A stretch of DNA of 33,708 nt, from the NCBI GenBank assembly GCA_011090425.1, contig PHGD01000067.1, positions 1 to 33,708 of the forward strand, in the 5' to 3' direction. The DNA is from Nitrospira sp. LK70. GTDB taxonomy: Bacteria; Nitrospirota; Nitrospiria; Nitrospirales; Nitrospiraceae. Positions 1-8,489 of the stretch are shown here, piece by piece. Position numbers and translations under genes: made by a program. A model generated the notes under the pieces. That model had not been told where the DNA came from, searched no databases, and saw only the letters and a list, made by a program, of their open reading frames with translations. Position 1 is the first letter of the stretch. The number at the start of each line of letters is the position of its first letter.

Positions 1-113
1 CGTTGCGCGGCCTTTCCCATCCGACTCATTCGCCCCAACGTTTCCCGGTCCGCCTCACTCAAAACCGCTGCTTTGGGTCTCATAGCTCGGCCGTATATCC
101 CACTCGGCCCAAC

Positions 114-1146
114 ATGTCTATACATCTATGGGACACTAGACTAGGTGCGGCCTTCGTTCTTGCGGCCGCTCTCTTCGGTTGTGGTCGCAGTGATCCGATT
201 GTCGTCATTCAACTCCACCCGAACAATCCGGATATCATATATGTCGTGACCAACGACTACATCTACAAGACCCGTGACGGCGGGCAGACATGGACGAATC
301 TGTCCAAAGGGATGAGTTACTCCCGTGTGATCGCCATGGCCATCGATCCCGTTTATCCGACGACGGTCTATGCAGGGACAAAGGGCGATGCTGTCTACAA
401 GAGCCATGATGGAGGACAACGCTGGATCTCGATGCGTTCCGGGCTTGATGATGCGACAATCACCTCGGTCGTGAACCAGTTTCTCTTCGATCCGGCCGAC
501 GCGCAGCACATCTTCCTTGCCACGACGATGGGCGTGTTTGAAACCAAGAACGGCGGTGAGCATTGGATGAAGAAAATGGAAGGGATGAAAGAGGTATTGA
601 TGGTTGTGACGCTGGGCATGGATCCGACCAGGCCTTCCATTCTGTACGCCGGCACCAGCGGCGGCGTCTACAAGTCGGTCGATCAAGCCGGCCGTTGGGA
701 AAAAGTGAACAACGGTTTAGTTCCACCGGATATGCTGAAAACATCGCGTGCGCTGAACGTCACCTCGATCCTGGTCGATCTACGAGCCCGATACCATCTA
801 TGCGGCCACGCTCGCGGGGCTGTACAAATCAACGGATGCGGCCAGGTCTTGGAAGCGAATCGGAGAGTCGCTTGCCGACCAGATGATTGTTGCCATGATA
901 CTGGATCGAACGCGTCGAGGCGTGATCTACATCACGGGGCGCGATGGAGTGCATCGCAGCGAAGATGGCGGCGCGATATGGAAGCTGATGAACAGCGCGC
1001 TTATGACTACCAACGTCAGAACCATCGCGCAAAGTGCGACGGATTCGAAGGTCTTCTATGCCGGCACGAACGGCAGCGGTTTGTATCGCAGCAAAGATGC
1101 GGGAGAGACTTGGGAGCCGATGCCGGCGCTTATGGGTAAGTCGTAG
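114..1146 (+). pseudogene. BNR/Ycf48-like repeat lipoprotein, frameshifted
   Basis: Start ATG at 114 gives a lipoprotein signal: a hydrophobic stretch (residues about 10-21), then the lipobox LFGC with Cys23 as the lipidation site. I therefore infer a membrane-anchored protein facing the periplasm. The body is a run of beta-propeller-type repeats, each ending in a D/N-x-G-x-x-W-like unit: DGGQTW, DGGQRW, NGGEHW, DQAGRW, then DAARSW, DGGAIW and DAGETW. Such repeats occur in BNR/sialidase-like and Ycf48-like propellers. The first four lie in one frame and the last three in another. The switch falls at about 780: the first frame reads to ILVD, and the sense sequence then resumes as YEPDTIYAATLAG in the frame that ends at the TAG at 1144-1146. 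That second frame has a stop at 754, so the shift is confined to about 757-781. It is either a real lesion or a sequencing error. No clear ribosome binding site precedes ATG 114. Molecular function unknown. Confidence 0.75.
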
Positions 1147-1154
1147 GGATTGGG

Positions 1155-2225
1155 CTATCGTCTCCGGCTGTTCAGGTCGGAGTCTCCGATAGAGGCACCG
1201 ACTCCGCGTCGCGGCAGTGCGGAAGTTCCATCACGATTTTGCGCGCGGTCGACTTCGAAGCCGATGCTGCTGGACATGGAGGTGTCCTGGATGTCCGTCC
1301 CTGGCCGGTGCGGGAGTTGGCTGTCCTGGACATCATCCCCTCTCCGCGGGCGAAGTGACTCTCCCACATTGCTATAGGGAGATACCGAGGCTCCGATGTC
1401 CGCACCGAAGTGGGAATTCAACTTGGTGTCCTCGATGTCTCCTCCGATTCGTGGGCGCAAGGTCGTATCTTGAATCTCCATCCCGGTCGGTGCTGATGAG
1501 GGCGGCCTCTTGGCTTTGAACTCTTTCTTGATCGTCTCCTCATCAGCTTGGATCTGCGCTTTGGCCCGGCCGCTGGCTTCATAGTCGACTTCGCTGAGGC
1601 CTTGCTGTGCCTCGTTCAATTGATCCAGGCGTCCCTTAAGCCGAAACAGATCTTCACGGGCATGTGCGACCGTGCCGACGATTTCACTGAGCGTATATTG
1701 GCGGGCAAATGTGCCTAGCTTTGGAGCCACTCCAGTGCCGCCGCCTAAACCGCCTGGTCCGGCTCCAACACCGAATCCGCCGGAATTAAAAATGCCTTTT
1801 TGTTGTACGGCCTTGAGTATGTGATTGGCTTCATCGATCAAATCGATGATTTCTGCTGATGCGGCGTTGTCGAGCAGGCAGCATGAGACGAACGTCCGGT
1901 AGCGATCTGAGAATTTTGAGGCCGCATTCTGTAATTCTACGATCTTTATCGGATCCCGGTCGGGGAGATCGAATCCCTGTTGGCGTGCAGTTTCTCTGAA
2001 AGATTCTGCTGCCTGTTGGTCGTAGAGTGCCTCACAGCCCGAGCTCTTTTTCGTTGAAATCTGCTGGTCGGGCATCTTGCTTGAGCACCAATAGATTGGT
2101 GCCGGCTGGTTGAGCGGATTATCAGGATTGAAATCCTTTGCAACGGCCTGTTCCAAACAGAGGAACAGAACGATGAGGGGCAGGAACAGTCTTGAGTGGG
2201 AACAAACTGAATGACAGATATACAT
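1155..2225 (-). CDS. Exported protein of unknown function with 13-residue C-terminal repeats
   Basis: This 356-residue protein matches no family I know. Residues 1-29 look like a Sec signal peptide: a hydrophobic core around LFLPLIVLFLCL, with likely cleavage after AVA. The mature N-terminal half is mostly helical and holds several cysteines (C47, C64, C115, C116), which could form disulfides. A Gly-rich linker lies at about 148-166, followed by a charged, probably coiled segment (185-240). From residue 248 to the end there is a repeat of the form G-x-D/E-I/V-x-D-S/T-x-L/M: GMEIQDTTL, GGDIEDTKL, GDDVQDSQL, GTDIQDTSM and a last GASIGDSDL, with degenerate units between. The gene converges on the lipoprotein gene with 8 bases between the stops. 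It diverges from the rsmH promoter. Start ATG 2225 is chosen for the signal peptide; no strong ribosome binding site precedes it. Confidence 0.7.
   Translation of the reverse strand: MYICHSVCSHSRLFLPLIVLFLCLEQAVAKDFNPDNPLNQPAPIYWCSSKMPDQQISTKKSSGCEALYDQQAAESFRETARQQGFDLPDRDPIKIVELQNAASKFSDRYRTFVSCCLLDNAASAEIIDLIDEANHILKAVQQKGIFNSGGFGVGAGPGGLGGGTGVAPKLGTFARQYTLSEIVGTVAHAREDLFRLKGRLDQLNEAQQGLSEVDYEASGRAKAQIQADEETIKKEFKAKRPPSSAPTGMEIQDTTLRPRIGGDIEDTKLNSHFGADIGASVSPYSNVGESLRPRRGDDVQDSQLPHRPGTDIQDTSMSSSIGFEVDRAQNRDGTSALPRRGVGASIGDSDLNSRRR
1158..1484 (-). repeat. Protein-level tandem repeat, about 39-base period
   Basis: This is the DNA encoding residues 248-356 of the exported protein. Four well-kept 13-residue units (248-260, 261-273, 296-308, 309-321) and one terminal unit (343-355) share the pattern G-x-D/E-I/V-x-D-S/T-x-L/M. 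Units between 274-295 and 322-342 are degenerate or have insertions. The DNA copies have diverged, so this is an old amplification rather than a fresh satellite. Confidence 0.65.
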
Positions 2226-2428
2226 GAAAGCATTCTCTATTTGAAATTCTTTGAAGTCAACGAAACTCTACGAGTTGGATGGGCTAGGAATGTATCGGTA
2301 CGGGCCAAAGGATTAGGACATAGCTTGTTGTAATTGAAAACAAATTGGTCAGACTCGATCAACTCCACGTAGCAGCGCCTCCCTTCTCTTGCATCTGCAT
2401 TAAACTCACTAGGTAACTTAGAAGTCAG

Positions 2429-2456
2429 TTGACAACCAAGAATGCGCGAGTATACT
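2429..2456 (+). promoter_or_regulatory. Sigma70-type promoter of the dcw cluster
   Basis: A perfect -35 box TTGACA (2429-2434), a 16-base spacer and a -10 box TATACT (2451-2456) lie just upstream of rsmH. Transcription should start near 2463, leaving a leader of about 23 bases before the GTG start. It is the only strong promoter I see ahead of the roughly 21 kb of co-directional genes. Confidence 0.75.
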
Positions 2457-2485
2457 TCGCTTGGCGTGGGTAAAAGTGGAGACTA

Positions 2486-3418
2486 GTGGGAAGCGGTATT
2501 TTTCGTGAAAACTTTCATGTTCCGGTACTTGGACAGGAAGTGTGTACCTGGCTTATTTCCGATCGATCAAGGACTATTTTGGATTGTACGGTGGGATATG
2601 GTGGGCATGCAGAAATGCTCCTAGAATCTAGCCCGATTAAAGTCACGGTCATAGGGTTAGACCGAGATTCTCAAGCCGTTGATTTCTGCCGGCGACGATT
2701 GAATCGATTCGGAGACCGTATTGTGTTGCGACAAGGGAGTTATCGGAACTTGAAGTCGCACCTTGCTGAAACCGGTATCGCGGCGGTCGATGGTGTGCTT
2801 TTCGATTTTGGGGTTTCGTCTCCACAGTTGGATGATCCGTCGCGGGGGTTCAGCTTTCAGCGAGAAGGTCCGCTTGACATGCGCATGGACCAAACGATCG
2901 GAGAAACTGCCGCCGATCTGGTGAATCGTAGTTCCGAACAGGAGCTCGCGGACATCATCTTTCAGTATGGAGAGGAGCGCTATGCCAGGCGAATTGCTCA
3001 AGCAATCGTGCAGGACAGGCAACGCCGTCCGGTCGAGACCACAGGAGCGCTCGTTTCCATCATCGCTCGGTCCGTGCCGGCGTCGTATCGCCACGGACGG
3101 ATCCATTGTGCGACGCGGACATTTCAGGCGCTACGAATTGCGGTGAATCATGAAATGGATTTCTTGGAGCCGTCCCTTCGAGATGCAACGGAAGTGCTGT
3201 CCTCTGGGGGGAGAATCTGCGCGATCTCCTTTCATTCCCTCGAAGACCGTATCGTCAAGCATGCTTTCCGGTCCCTCTCACAAGGATCGGAAGCCGCCCT
3301 TTCCATACTCACCAAGAAACCAGTTCTTCCTTCTCAGGCAGAGTGTGAAGCGAATCCCAGGTCGCGAAGCGCGAAATTGCGAGTCGCTGAACGTCAACCG
3401 AGGATGGGACTTTTATGA
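2486..3418 (+). CDS. rsmH: 16S rRNA (cytosine1402-N4)-methyltransferase RsmH
   Basis: RsmH (MraW) transfers a methyl group from S-adenosylmethionine to N4 of C1402 in 16S rRNA of the small ribosomal subunit. Family signatures are in order: the SAM-binding loop DCTVGYGGH (33-41), DFGVSSPQLDDPSRGFSF (107-124), DMRMD (131-135), RTFQALRIAVN (211-221), ISFHSLEDRIVK (248-259) and NPRSRSAKLR (290-299). The 310 residues are the normal length. GTG at 2486 is the only possible start, because an in-frame TAA lies at 2471; GGAG at 2478-2481 serves as ribosome binding site. It opens the dcw cluster and overlaps ftsL by ATGA. mraZ, which often precedes it, is absent here. Confidence 0.96.
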   Translation: MGSGIFRENFHVPVLGQEVCTWLISDRSRTILDCTVGYGGHAEMLLESSPIKVTVIGLDRDSQAVDFCRRRLNRFGDRIVLRQGSYRNLKSHLAETGIAAVDGVLFDFGVSSPQLDDPSRGFSFQREGPLDMRMDQTIGETAADLVNRSSEQELADIIFQYGEERYARRIAQAIVQDRQRRPVETTGALVSIIARSVPASYRHGRIHCATRTFQALRIAVNHEMDFLEPSLRDATEVLSSGGRICAISFHSLEDRIVKHAFRSLSQGSEAALSILTKKPVLPSQAECEANPRSRSAKLRVAERQPRMGLL

Positions 3419-3747
3419 AAACCGTCGCCGTTTTTGTAGGATTCTGTCTCGTGTTGGTGTTTGTGTGGGAGCGGGTGGACGTGGTTCGGATCGGTTATGA
3501 GATCGAGCAGTTGAAGCGTGACAAGACGGCGCTGGAACGTCAACGGGATGAACTCCGCGTCAAGGTGTCCGCATTGAGTGCCTCCGACCGGATCGCGAAA
3601 TTGGCGACTGAAAAACTCGGAATGAGTCTGCCTCAGCAGGGGCAGATCATTGTGGTTCAGTCCAGGCCAAGTGATGTCCATCCCTCAGGTGTTGTGCCAG
3701 TTGGGCTGAAAGTCGCCAGAAATTATGTTCCAAGCGGGAGGCTCTAG
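3415..3747 (+). CDS. ftsL: Cell division protein FtsL
   Basis: A small bitopic membrane protein of 110 residues. A single transmembrane helix (about 4-21) is followed by a leucine-zipper-like coiled coil (about 25-57), then a short conserved stretch with KLGMSLPQQGQI. This is the layout of FtsL, which pairs with FtsB and FtsQ to activate FtsW-FtsI at the septum. FtsL is poorly conserved in sequence, so the call leans on topology and on its place between rsmH and ftsI. Start ATG overlaps the rsmH stop (ATGA). Confidence 0.88.
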   Translation: MKTVAVFVGFCLVLVFVWERVDVVRIGYEIEQLKRDKTALERQRDELRVKVSALSASDRIAKLATEKLGMSLPQQGQIIVVQSRPSDVHPSGVVPVGLKVARNYVPSGRL

Positions 3748-5465
3748 TGGCTGGCTCTCTTTCTCGCGGTCGTCGGTGTGTCCTGTTGCTGCTGTTGCTC
3801 TGTGGTTTTGGGGTGGTTCTGTTCCGGTTGGTCACGTTGCAAGTATTGCAAGCGGCTGAGCTCTCGGTCAAAGCTGATCGACAGCATCAAAAGACGGTAA
3901 CGCTGGAGGGAGCGCGCGGTACGATTGTCGACCGACACGGCAAGATTCTGGCCATGAATGTGGAAGTACCGTCCGTATTCGGAGTTCCGAACACATTGGA
4001 TAGTCCTATCAAAACTGCTCGACAGTTGTCGCCGATTCTGCATGTGAGGACCGAGGAGTTGGAACGAAAGCTTCGACAGGACCGGAGTTTCGTATGGTTG
4101 GCTCGAAAGATGGATCCTGAGCAGGGGCGCCAACTCGATCGTTTGTCGCTTGATGGAATTGGTGTTGTAATGGAAGGTAGGAGGTTCTACCCCAAAGGGC
4201 CGCTCCTGGCTCATGTGTTGGGTTTTGCGGGAATGGACGGTGAAGGTTTGGAAGGCGTCGAGCATCGCTACGAATCGCACTTGCGCGGTGAGAAGCGGAT
4301 GATGGTTCTGCAACGTGATGCCTTGGGGCGTACGGTGTTTCCCAAGGGAATGACGGAAGGGAGTCCGACGTCCGGCCATAGCCTCACGCTTACGATCGAT
4401 GAGGTGATTCAGTATATCGCTGAAAGAGAGCTTGAGGACGCGGTTGGACGTGCTCAGGCAAAATCAGGAACAATGATCGTGCTTGACCCAAAGACCGGAG
4501 CGGTGTTGGCAATGGCGGTCAGTCCGCGATTTGATCCCAACACCGTGTCGGCTCTCAGCCCTGATCGCTGGCGAAACAGAGCGCTTACGGACGCTTATGA
4601 ACCGGGGTCTACGATGAAGGCGATGATGGCTGCGGCCGCCATTGAGGAACGAGTGGTAAGGCCGAATACGATGGTATTCGGTGAGCATGGTCATATGACG
4701 GTCGCGAACACCGTGATTCATGATCATGAGCGACTGGGATGGGTCTCTTTCGCGCAGGTGATTCAGAAGTCCAGCAACATCGGGGCGGCGAAAACCGGCA
4801 TGGCGCTGGGGCAACAGCGTCTCTATCGATATCTCCAAGCGTTCGGTTTCGGACAGCGAACGGAGATCGATCTTCCGGGAGAGGGGACCGGATTGGTGAG
4901 AAATCCGAGAGACTGGGGGCGTCGTTCAGTCGCGTCTATCTCCATGGGGCAAGAGATAGGTGTCACCCCGCTCCAAATGGTAGCTGCGGTTGCGGCTATC
5001 GCAAACGGAGGCTTGTTGATGAAACCTTATGTGATTTCAGAAATACGAGATGCTGATGGCCACATCCTCAGACAGATACCTCCTCAGACCAAGCGACGGA
5101 TCATTTCTCAGGAAACGGCGCGCAGCGTGACGAAGATTCTTGAAGGTGTCATCACGGACGGCACCGGCGCGAAGGCGGCTATCCGAGGGTTCCGGGCAGC
5201 CGGCAAAACCGGTACGGCCCAAAAGATCGACCCCCGAACAGGTTCCTATTCGGCCACTCGATTTGTCGCGTCTTTCACGGGATACGTACCCACAGACAAT
5301 CCTCAGCTGGCCATGATCGTGGTGATCGATGAACCTCAACGTGATGCATGGGGCGGGGCTGTCGCAGCTCCCGTGTTTAGCCGTGTTGGGGAACAGGTGT
5401 TAAGTTACTTAGGCGTGCCGCCGAATGAGCCTGTCATGTTGGCGATGACGTCGCCAAGATCGTGA
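3747..5465 (+). CDS. ftsI: Septal peptidoglycan transpeptidase FtsI (PBP3-type)
   Basis: A class B penicillin-binding protein that crosslinks septal peptidoglycan. An N-terminal membrane anchor (about 10-30) is followed by a dimerisation/pedestal region that includes ARGTIVDRHGKILA, and a C-terminal transpeptidase domain. The three active-site motifs are present: S288-T-M-K, S342-S-N and K487-T-G-T. There are no PASTA repeats. The 572 residues are normal for FtsI. GTG 3747 overlaps the ftsL stop by one base (TAGTG), with a good GGGAGG site at 3736-3741. It works with the SEDS polymerase FtsW encoded downstream. A sporulation-type SpoVD is the main alternative, but it would carry a PASTA domain. 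Confidence 0.95.
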   Translation: MAGSLSRGRRCVLLLLLLCGFGVVLFRLVTLQVLQAAELSVKADRQHQKTVTLEGARGTIVDRHGKILAMNVEVPSVFGVPNTLDSPIKTARQLSPILHVRTEELERKLRQDRSFVWLARKMDPEQGRQLDRLSLDGIGVVMEGRRFYPKGPLLAHVLGFAGMDGEGLEGVEHRYESHLRGEKRMMVLQRDALGRTVFPKGMTEGSPTSGHSLTLTIDEVIQYIAERELEDAVGRAQAKSGTMIVLDPKTGAVLAMAVSPRFDPNTVSALSPDRWRNRALTDAYEPGSTMKAMMAAAAIEERVVRPNTMVFGEHGHMTVANTVIHDHERLGWVSFAQVIQKSSNIGAAKTGMALGQQRLYRYLQAFGFGQRTEIDLPGEGTGLVRNPRDWGRRSVASISMGQEIGVTPLQMVAAVAAIANGGLLMKPYVISEIRDADGHILRQIPPQTKRRIISQETARSVTKILEGVITDGTGAKAAIRGFRAAGKTGTAQKIDPRTGSYSATRFVASFTGYVPTDNPQLAMIVVIDEPQRDAWGGAVAAPVFSRVGEQVLSYLGVPPNEPVMLAMTSPRS

Positions 5466-5477
5466 TCGTATTTGGAC

Positions 5478-6974
5478 ATGGGAATGACCTTGGCAACCTT
5501 GCTTCAGGCGCTGGAAGGGCAGGTGAAGATTCTTGATCGTCATGGAAACTTGAACGTGTCCGTACATGCGATCACCGATGATTCTCGGGCCGTCTCGGCC
5601 GACGGTCTCTTTGTAGCTGCAAGAGGTGAGCGGGTCGATGGACATGAATTTATTCCGGCGGCGGTGAGAGGAGGCATGGTCGCATTGGTGTCACAGCAGC
5701 CGGTGAGCGGGGTGTCTCTTCCGTTCGTCCGCGTCGACGACTCCAGAAAGGCACTCGGTTTGCTGGGGAGCCGTTTCTATGGAGATCCCTCGTCGCATAT
5801 TCGGGTGATCGGCGTGACTGGGACGAACGGAAAGACTACCACGACGTATGTCTGCAAAGCGCTCCTGGAAACCCTGGGCCATCCGGTGGGTTTGATTGGA
5901 ACTGTCGTCTATCAAATCGGTGAGCGCACGATGCCGGCGACGCACACGACGCCTGGTTCTCTTGAGCTGCAACAGTTGCTTGCCAAGATGGTCGCAGGCG
6001 GATGTACCACTGCGGTTATGGAAGTGTCTTCTCATGCACTGGCGCAGGATCGCACGAGCGGATGCGAATTTGACGTGGCGGTCTTTTCGAATCTGACTCA
6101 GGATCATCTCGATTTTCACAAGACCATGGAGGAGTACTTTCGCGCAAAACTGAGACTTTTTACAGGATTGAAGAAGGGGCTGAAGACGAATAAGCGAGCG
6201 ATCATTAACATCGATGACTCCTATGGAAATCGTATTGTCGAGCGAAGCCCAGTGCCGGTTTGGACCTATGCCATAAATGCCAAGGCGGATCTGCGTGCTG
6301 AAGCGGTGCGGCTGTCTCTTCGGGGAACAAACTTTACCGCTGCGACGCCGGTCGGAAGCTTCCCCATCGAGAGTCAGCTCGTGGGCGAGCACAATGTCTA
6401 CAACTTGCTAGCCGCCGTCGGGGTTGCGCTTCACGAAGGGGCCACTCCTGCGCAAATCCGTGAGGCTGTGGCAAAGATCATGAACGTGCCGGGACGGTTC
6501 GAACGTGTGATCGCAGGTCAGCCGTTTACGGTGGCCGTGGATTACGCCCACACCGAAGACGCGCTCGTCCGATTGCTGACGGCGGCACAAGCGCTGAAAA
6601 CGGGACGCATCATCACGGTCTTTGGGTGTGGCGGAGACCGAGACCGGGGAAAGAGACCGAAGATGGGAGAAGCGGCCGTGCGCTACAGCGACGTCGTGAT
6701 ATTAACTTCAGACAATCCTCGAACCGAGGACCCCCTCTCAATTCTGGAGCAAGTCGAAGTCGGGGTGATCGAGGGACTGCGGCAACGGCCACACGTACGG
6801 TACCGAAAAGTGCCTGATCGGCGAGAAGCCATCGAAGAAGCGGTGCGTGAGGCCCGTACTGCGGATATGGTTTTGATCGCCGGTAAAGGGCACGAAGACT
6901 ACCAGATCATCGGTACGAGGAAGGTTCATTTCGACGATCGCGAGGTGGCGCGCGACGCCATCGAACGACTCTGA
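5478..6974 (+). CDS. murE: UDP-MurNAc-tripeptide synthetase MurE (meso-DAP-adding)
   Basis: MurE adds the third amino acid of the stem peptide to UDP-MurNAc-L-Ala-D-Glu in the cytoplasm, using ATP. The Mur ligase domains are complete: the ATP loop GVTGTNGKTT (about 112-121), EVSSHAL, the carbamylated lysine in FRAKLRLF (about K224), GRFE, FGCGGDRDRGKR and GKGHEDYQ. DNPRTEDP (about 412-419) is the motif known to select meso-diaminopimelate. The start is uncertain. TTG 5472, ATG 5478 and ATG 5484 are all in frame, with no clear ribosome binding site; I chose 5478. It lies 12 bases after ftsI. Confidence 0.96.
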   Translation: MGMTLATLLQALEGQVKILDRHGNLNVSVHAITDDSRAVSADGLFVAARGERVDGHEFIPAAVRGGMVALVSQQPVSGVSLPFVRVDDSRKALGLLGSRFYGDPSSHIRVIGVTGTNGKTTTTYVCKALLETLGHPVGLIGTVVYQIGERTMPATHTTPGSLELQQLLAKMVAGGCTTAVMEVSSHALAQDRTSGCEFDVAVFSNLTQDHLDFHKTMEEYFRAKLRLFTGLKKGLKTNKRAIINIDDSYGNRIVERSPVPVWTYAINAKADLRAEAVRLSLRGTNFTAATPVGSFPIESQLVGEHNVYNLLAAVGVALHEGATPAQIREAVAKIMNVPGRFERVIAGQPFTVAVDYAHTEDALVRLLTAAQALKTGRIITVFGCGGDRDRGKRPKMGEAAVRYSDVVILTSDNPRTEDPLSILEQVEVGVIEGLRQRPHVRYRKVPDRREAIEEAVREARTADMVLIAGKGHEDYQIIGTRKVHFDDREVARDAIERL

Positions 6975-7026
6975 ACCCACGTCCAGTTCACGCGAGCAGG
7001 GGCCGGTCGGTGCCCGGAAGCATCAG

Positions 7027-8475
7027 ATGACTCTGTTTACCGTCGAAGAATTGCTGGAAGTAGTCAGCGCGAGGGTTTTGGCCGGTGAAGGGACCGGTTG
7101 GACAACGCACCGTATCCGGAGGATCAGCCTGGATACTCGGTCTCTTCGACGTGGAGATCTATTTCTCGCACTGCGGGGAGATCGATTCGACGGCCACGAC
7201 TTTGTGGGCGCAGCACTGTCGGACGGGGCGGTGGGAGCGATCGTGCTCGATTCCTATGATGTGTCCAGGCTTGGCTTGAAGTGTGACTCGAAGAGCACCC
7301 AACCATTTATCTTCGGCGTCGGCGATCCACTCTATGCCTACCAGCAGCTGGCCGCGTATCACCGAAATCGATTTCAAATCCCCGTCGTTGCTGTCACGGG
7401 AAGCAACGGAAAGACGACCACGAAGGAAATGGTCGCCAATGTCATGGCCCAGCGCTGGAAGATCCTCAAGACCGAAGGTAACCTGAACAACCGTGTGGGC
7501 GTTCCGCAGACCGTGCTCCACCTCAACGATCGACACAAGGGGGCCGTCATCGAGATGGGAGTTGATAATCTCGGCCAGACCGCCAGGCTGTGTGAAATAG
7601 CCCGACCCACGATCGGGATCATTACGAACATCGGCCCCGACCACTTGGAGTTTTTCGGAACCATGGAGGTATCAGCTCAAGCAAAGGCGGAGTTGCTCGA
7701 TCTGCTTCCTTGCGATGGGGCCGCCATCCTGAACGCAGATGATCCGTTTTACGACTATCTTGCCGCGCGCTCTCGATGTCGTGTGGTGTCATTCGGCCTT
7801 TCATCAAAGGCCGATGTGCGGGCAAGGGATGTGAGATCCGACGGCCGCAATGGGACGATCTTTCAGCTGCTGCTACCAGGAACCGTACGCCACGTCCTTG
7901 TTCATATTAGAGTCCAGGGTGATCACAACATCACGAATGCTTTGGCGGCTGGAGCGGTCGGTTCTATCCTGGGTTTGCCCGGTGGGGTGATCGCTCAAGG
8001 GCTGTCCCGTTTCCGGCCCGCTGCCATGCGGTCGCAGGTAGTAGTCAACCAGGGCGTGAAGTTGATCATCGACTGTTACAATGCGAATCCTGCCTCCATG
8101 AAAGCGGCGGTGCAATTACTGGCGCAAACGGGGGCGAAAGGAAAGAAAATTGCGGTGCTTGGAGACATGCTGGAACTCGGTCCCAATGCCGATCAGATGC
8201 ACGAGGAAGTCGGCAGATTCTTGGCAGGCCAAGGCGTCGATCTGCTCCTGGCTTGCGGCGGGTTAGGGCGAAGCCTCGCCAAAGGAGCGAAACAGGCAGG
8301 ACTGGATCCATCCCGTGTTCTCGAAGCGCCGGATGCAGGCGCCGCCGCGGCCGCCGTGAAAACGGTTGCAAAAGCAGGTGATGCCGTGCTGATCAAAGCC
8401 TCACGCGGTATGAAACTAGAGCTGGTCGCTGACGCACTCCGAGGAACAACAGGTACGACGAAAAAGGCTTCGTAA
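7027..8475 (+). CDS. murF: UDP-MurNAc-tripeptide--D-Ala-D-Ala ligase MurF
   Basis: MurF attaches the D-Ala-D-Ala dipeptide made by Ddl and so completes the cytoplasmic pentapeptide precursor. Visible signatures are SLDTRSLRRGDLF (about 34-46), typical of the MurF/MurE N-terminal domain, the ATP loop VTGSNGKTTTK (about 123-133), GNLNNRVGVP, IEMGVD, TNIGPDHLEFFGT and DCYNANPASM. The 482 residues fit. A 52-base gap separates it from murE, and mraY follows 14 bases later. Confidence 0.96.
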   Translation: MTLFTVEELLEVVSARVLAGEGTGWTTHRIRRISLDTRSLRRGDLFLALRGDRFDGHDFVGAALSDGAVGAIVLDSYDVSRLGLKCDSKSTQPFIFGVGDPLYAYQQLAAYHRNRFQIPVVAVTGSNGKTTTKEMVANVMAQRWKILKTEGNLNNRVGVPQTVLHLNDRHKGAVIEMGVDNLGQTARLCEIARPTIGIITNIGPDHLEFFGTMEVSAQAKAELLDLLPCDGAAILNADDPFYDYLAARSRCRVVSFGLSSKADVRARDVRSDGRNGTIFQLLLPGTVRHVLVHIRVQGDHNITNALAAGAVGSILGLPGGVIAQGLSRFRPAAMRSQVVVNQGVKLIIDCYNANPASMKAAVQLLAQTGAKGKKIAVLGDMLELGPNADQMHEEVGRFLAGQGVDLLLACGGLGRSLAKGAKQAGLDPSRVLEAPDAGAAAAAVKTVAKAGDAVLIKASRGMKLELVADALRGTTGTTKKAS

Positions 8476-8489
8476 CGGTCGCCCCGGCT

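Noticed and set aside
1..113. Coding extension upstream of the BNR lipoprotein
   Set aside because: The frame is open, but the residues are Pro/Arg/Ser-rich and would bury the lipoprotein signal. ATG 114 is the sensible start.
141..686. 181-codon minus-strand frame
   Set aside because: It is a shadow of the BNR repeat gene, with a histidine/arginine-rich translation and no ribosome binding site.
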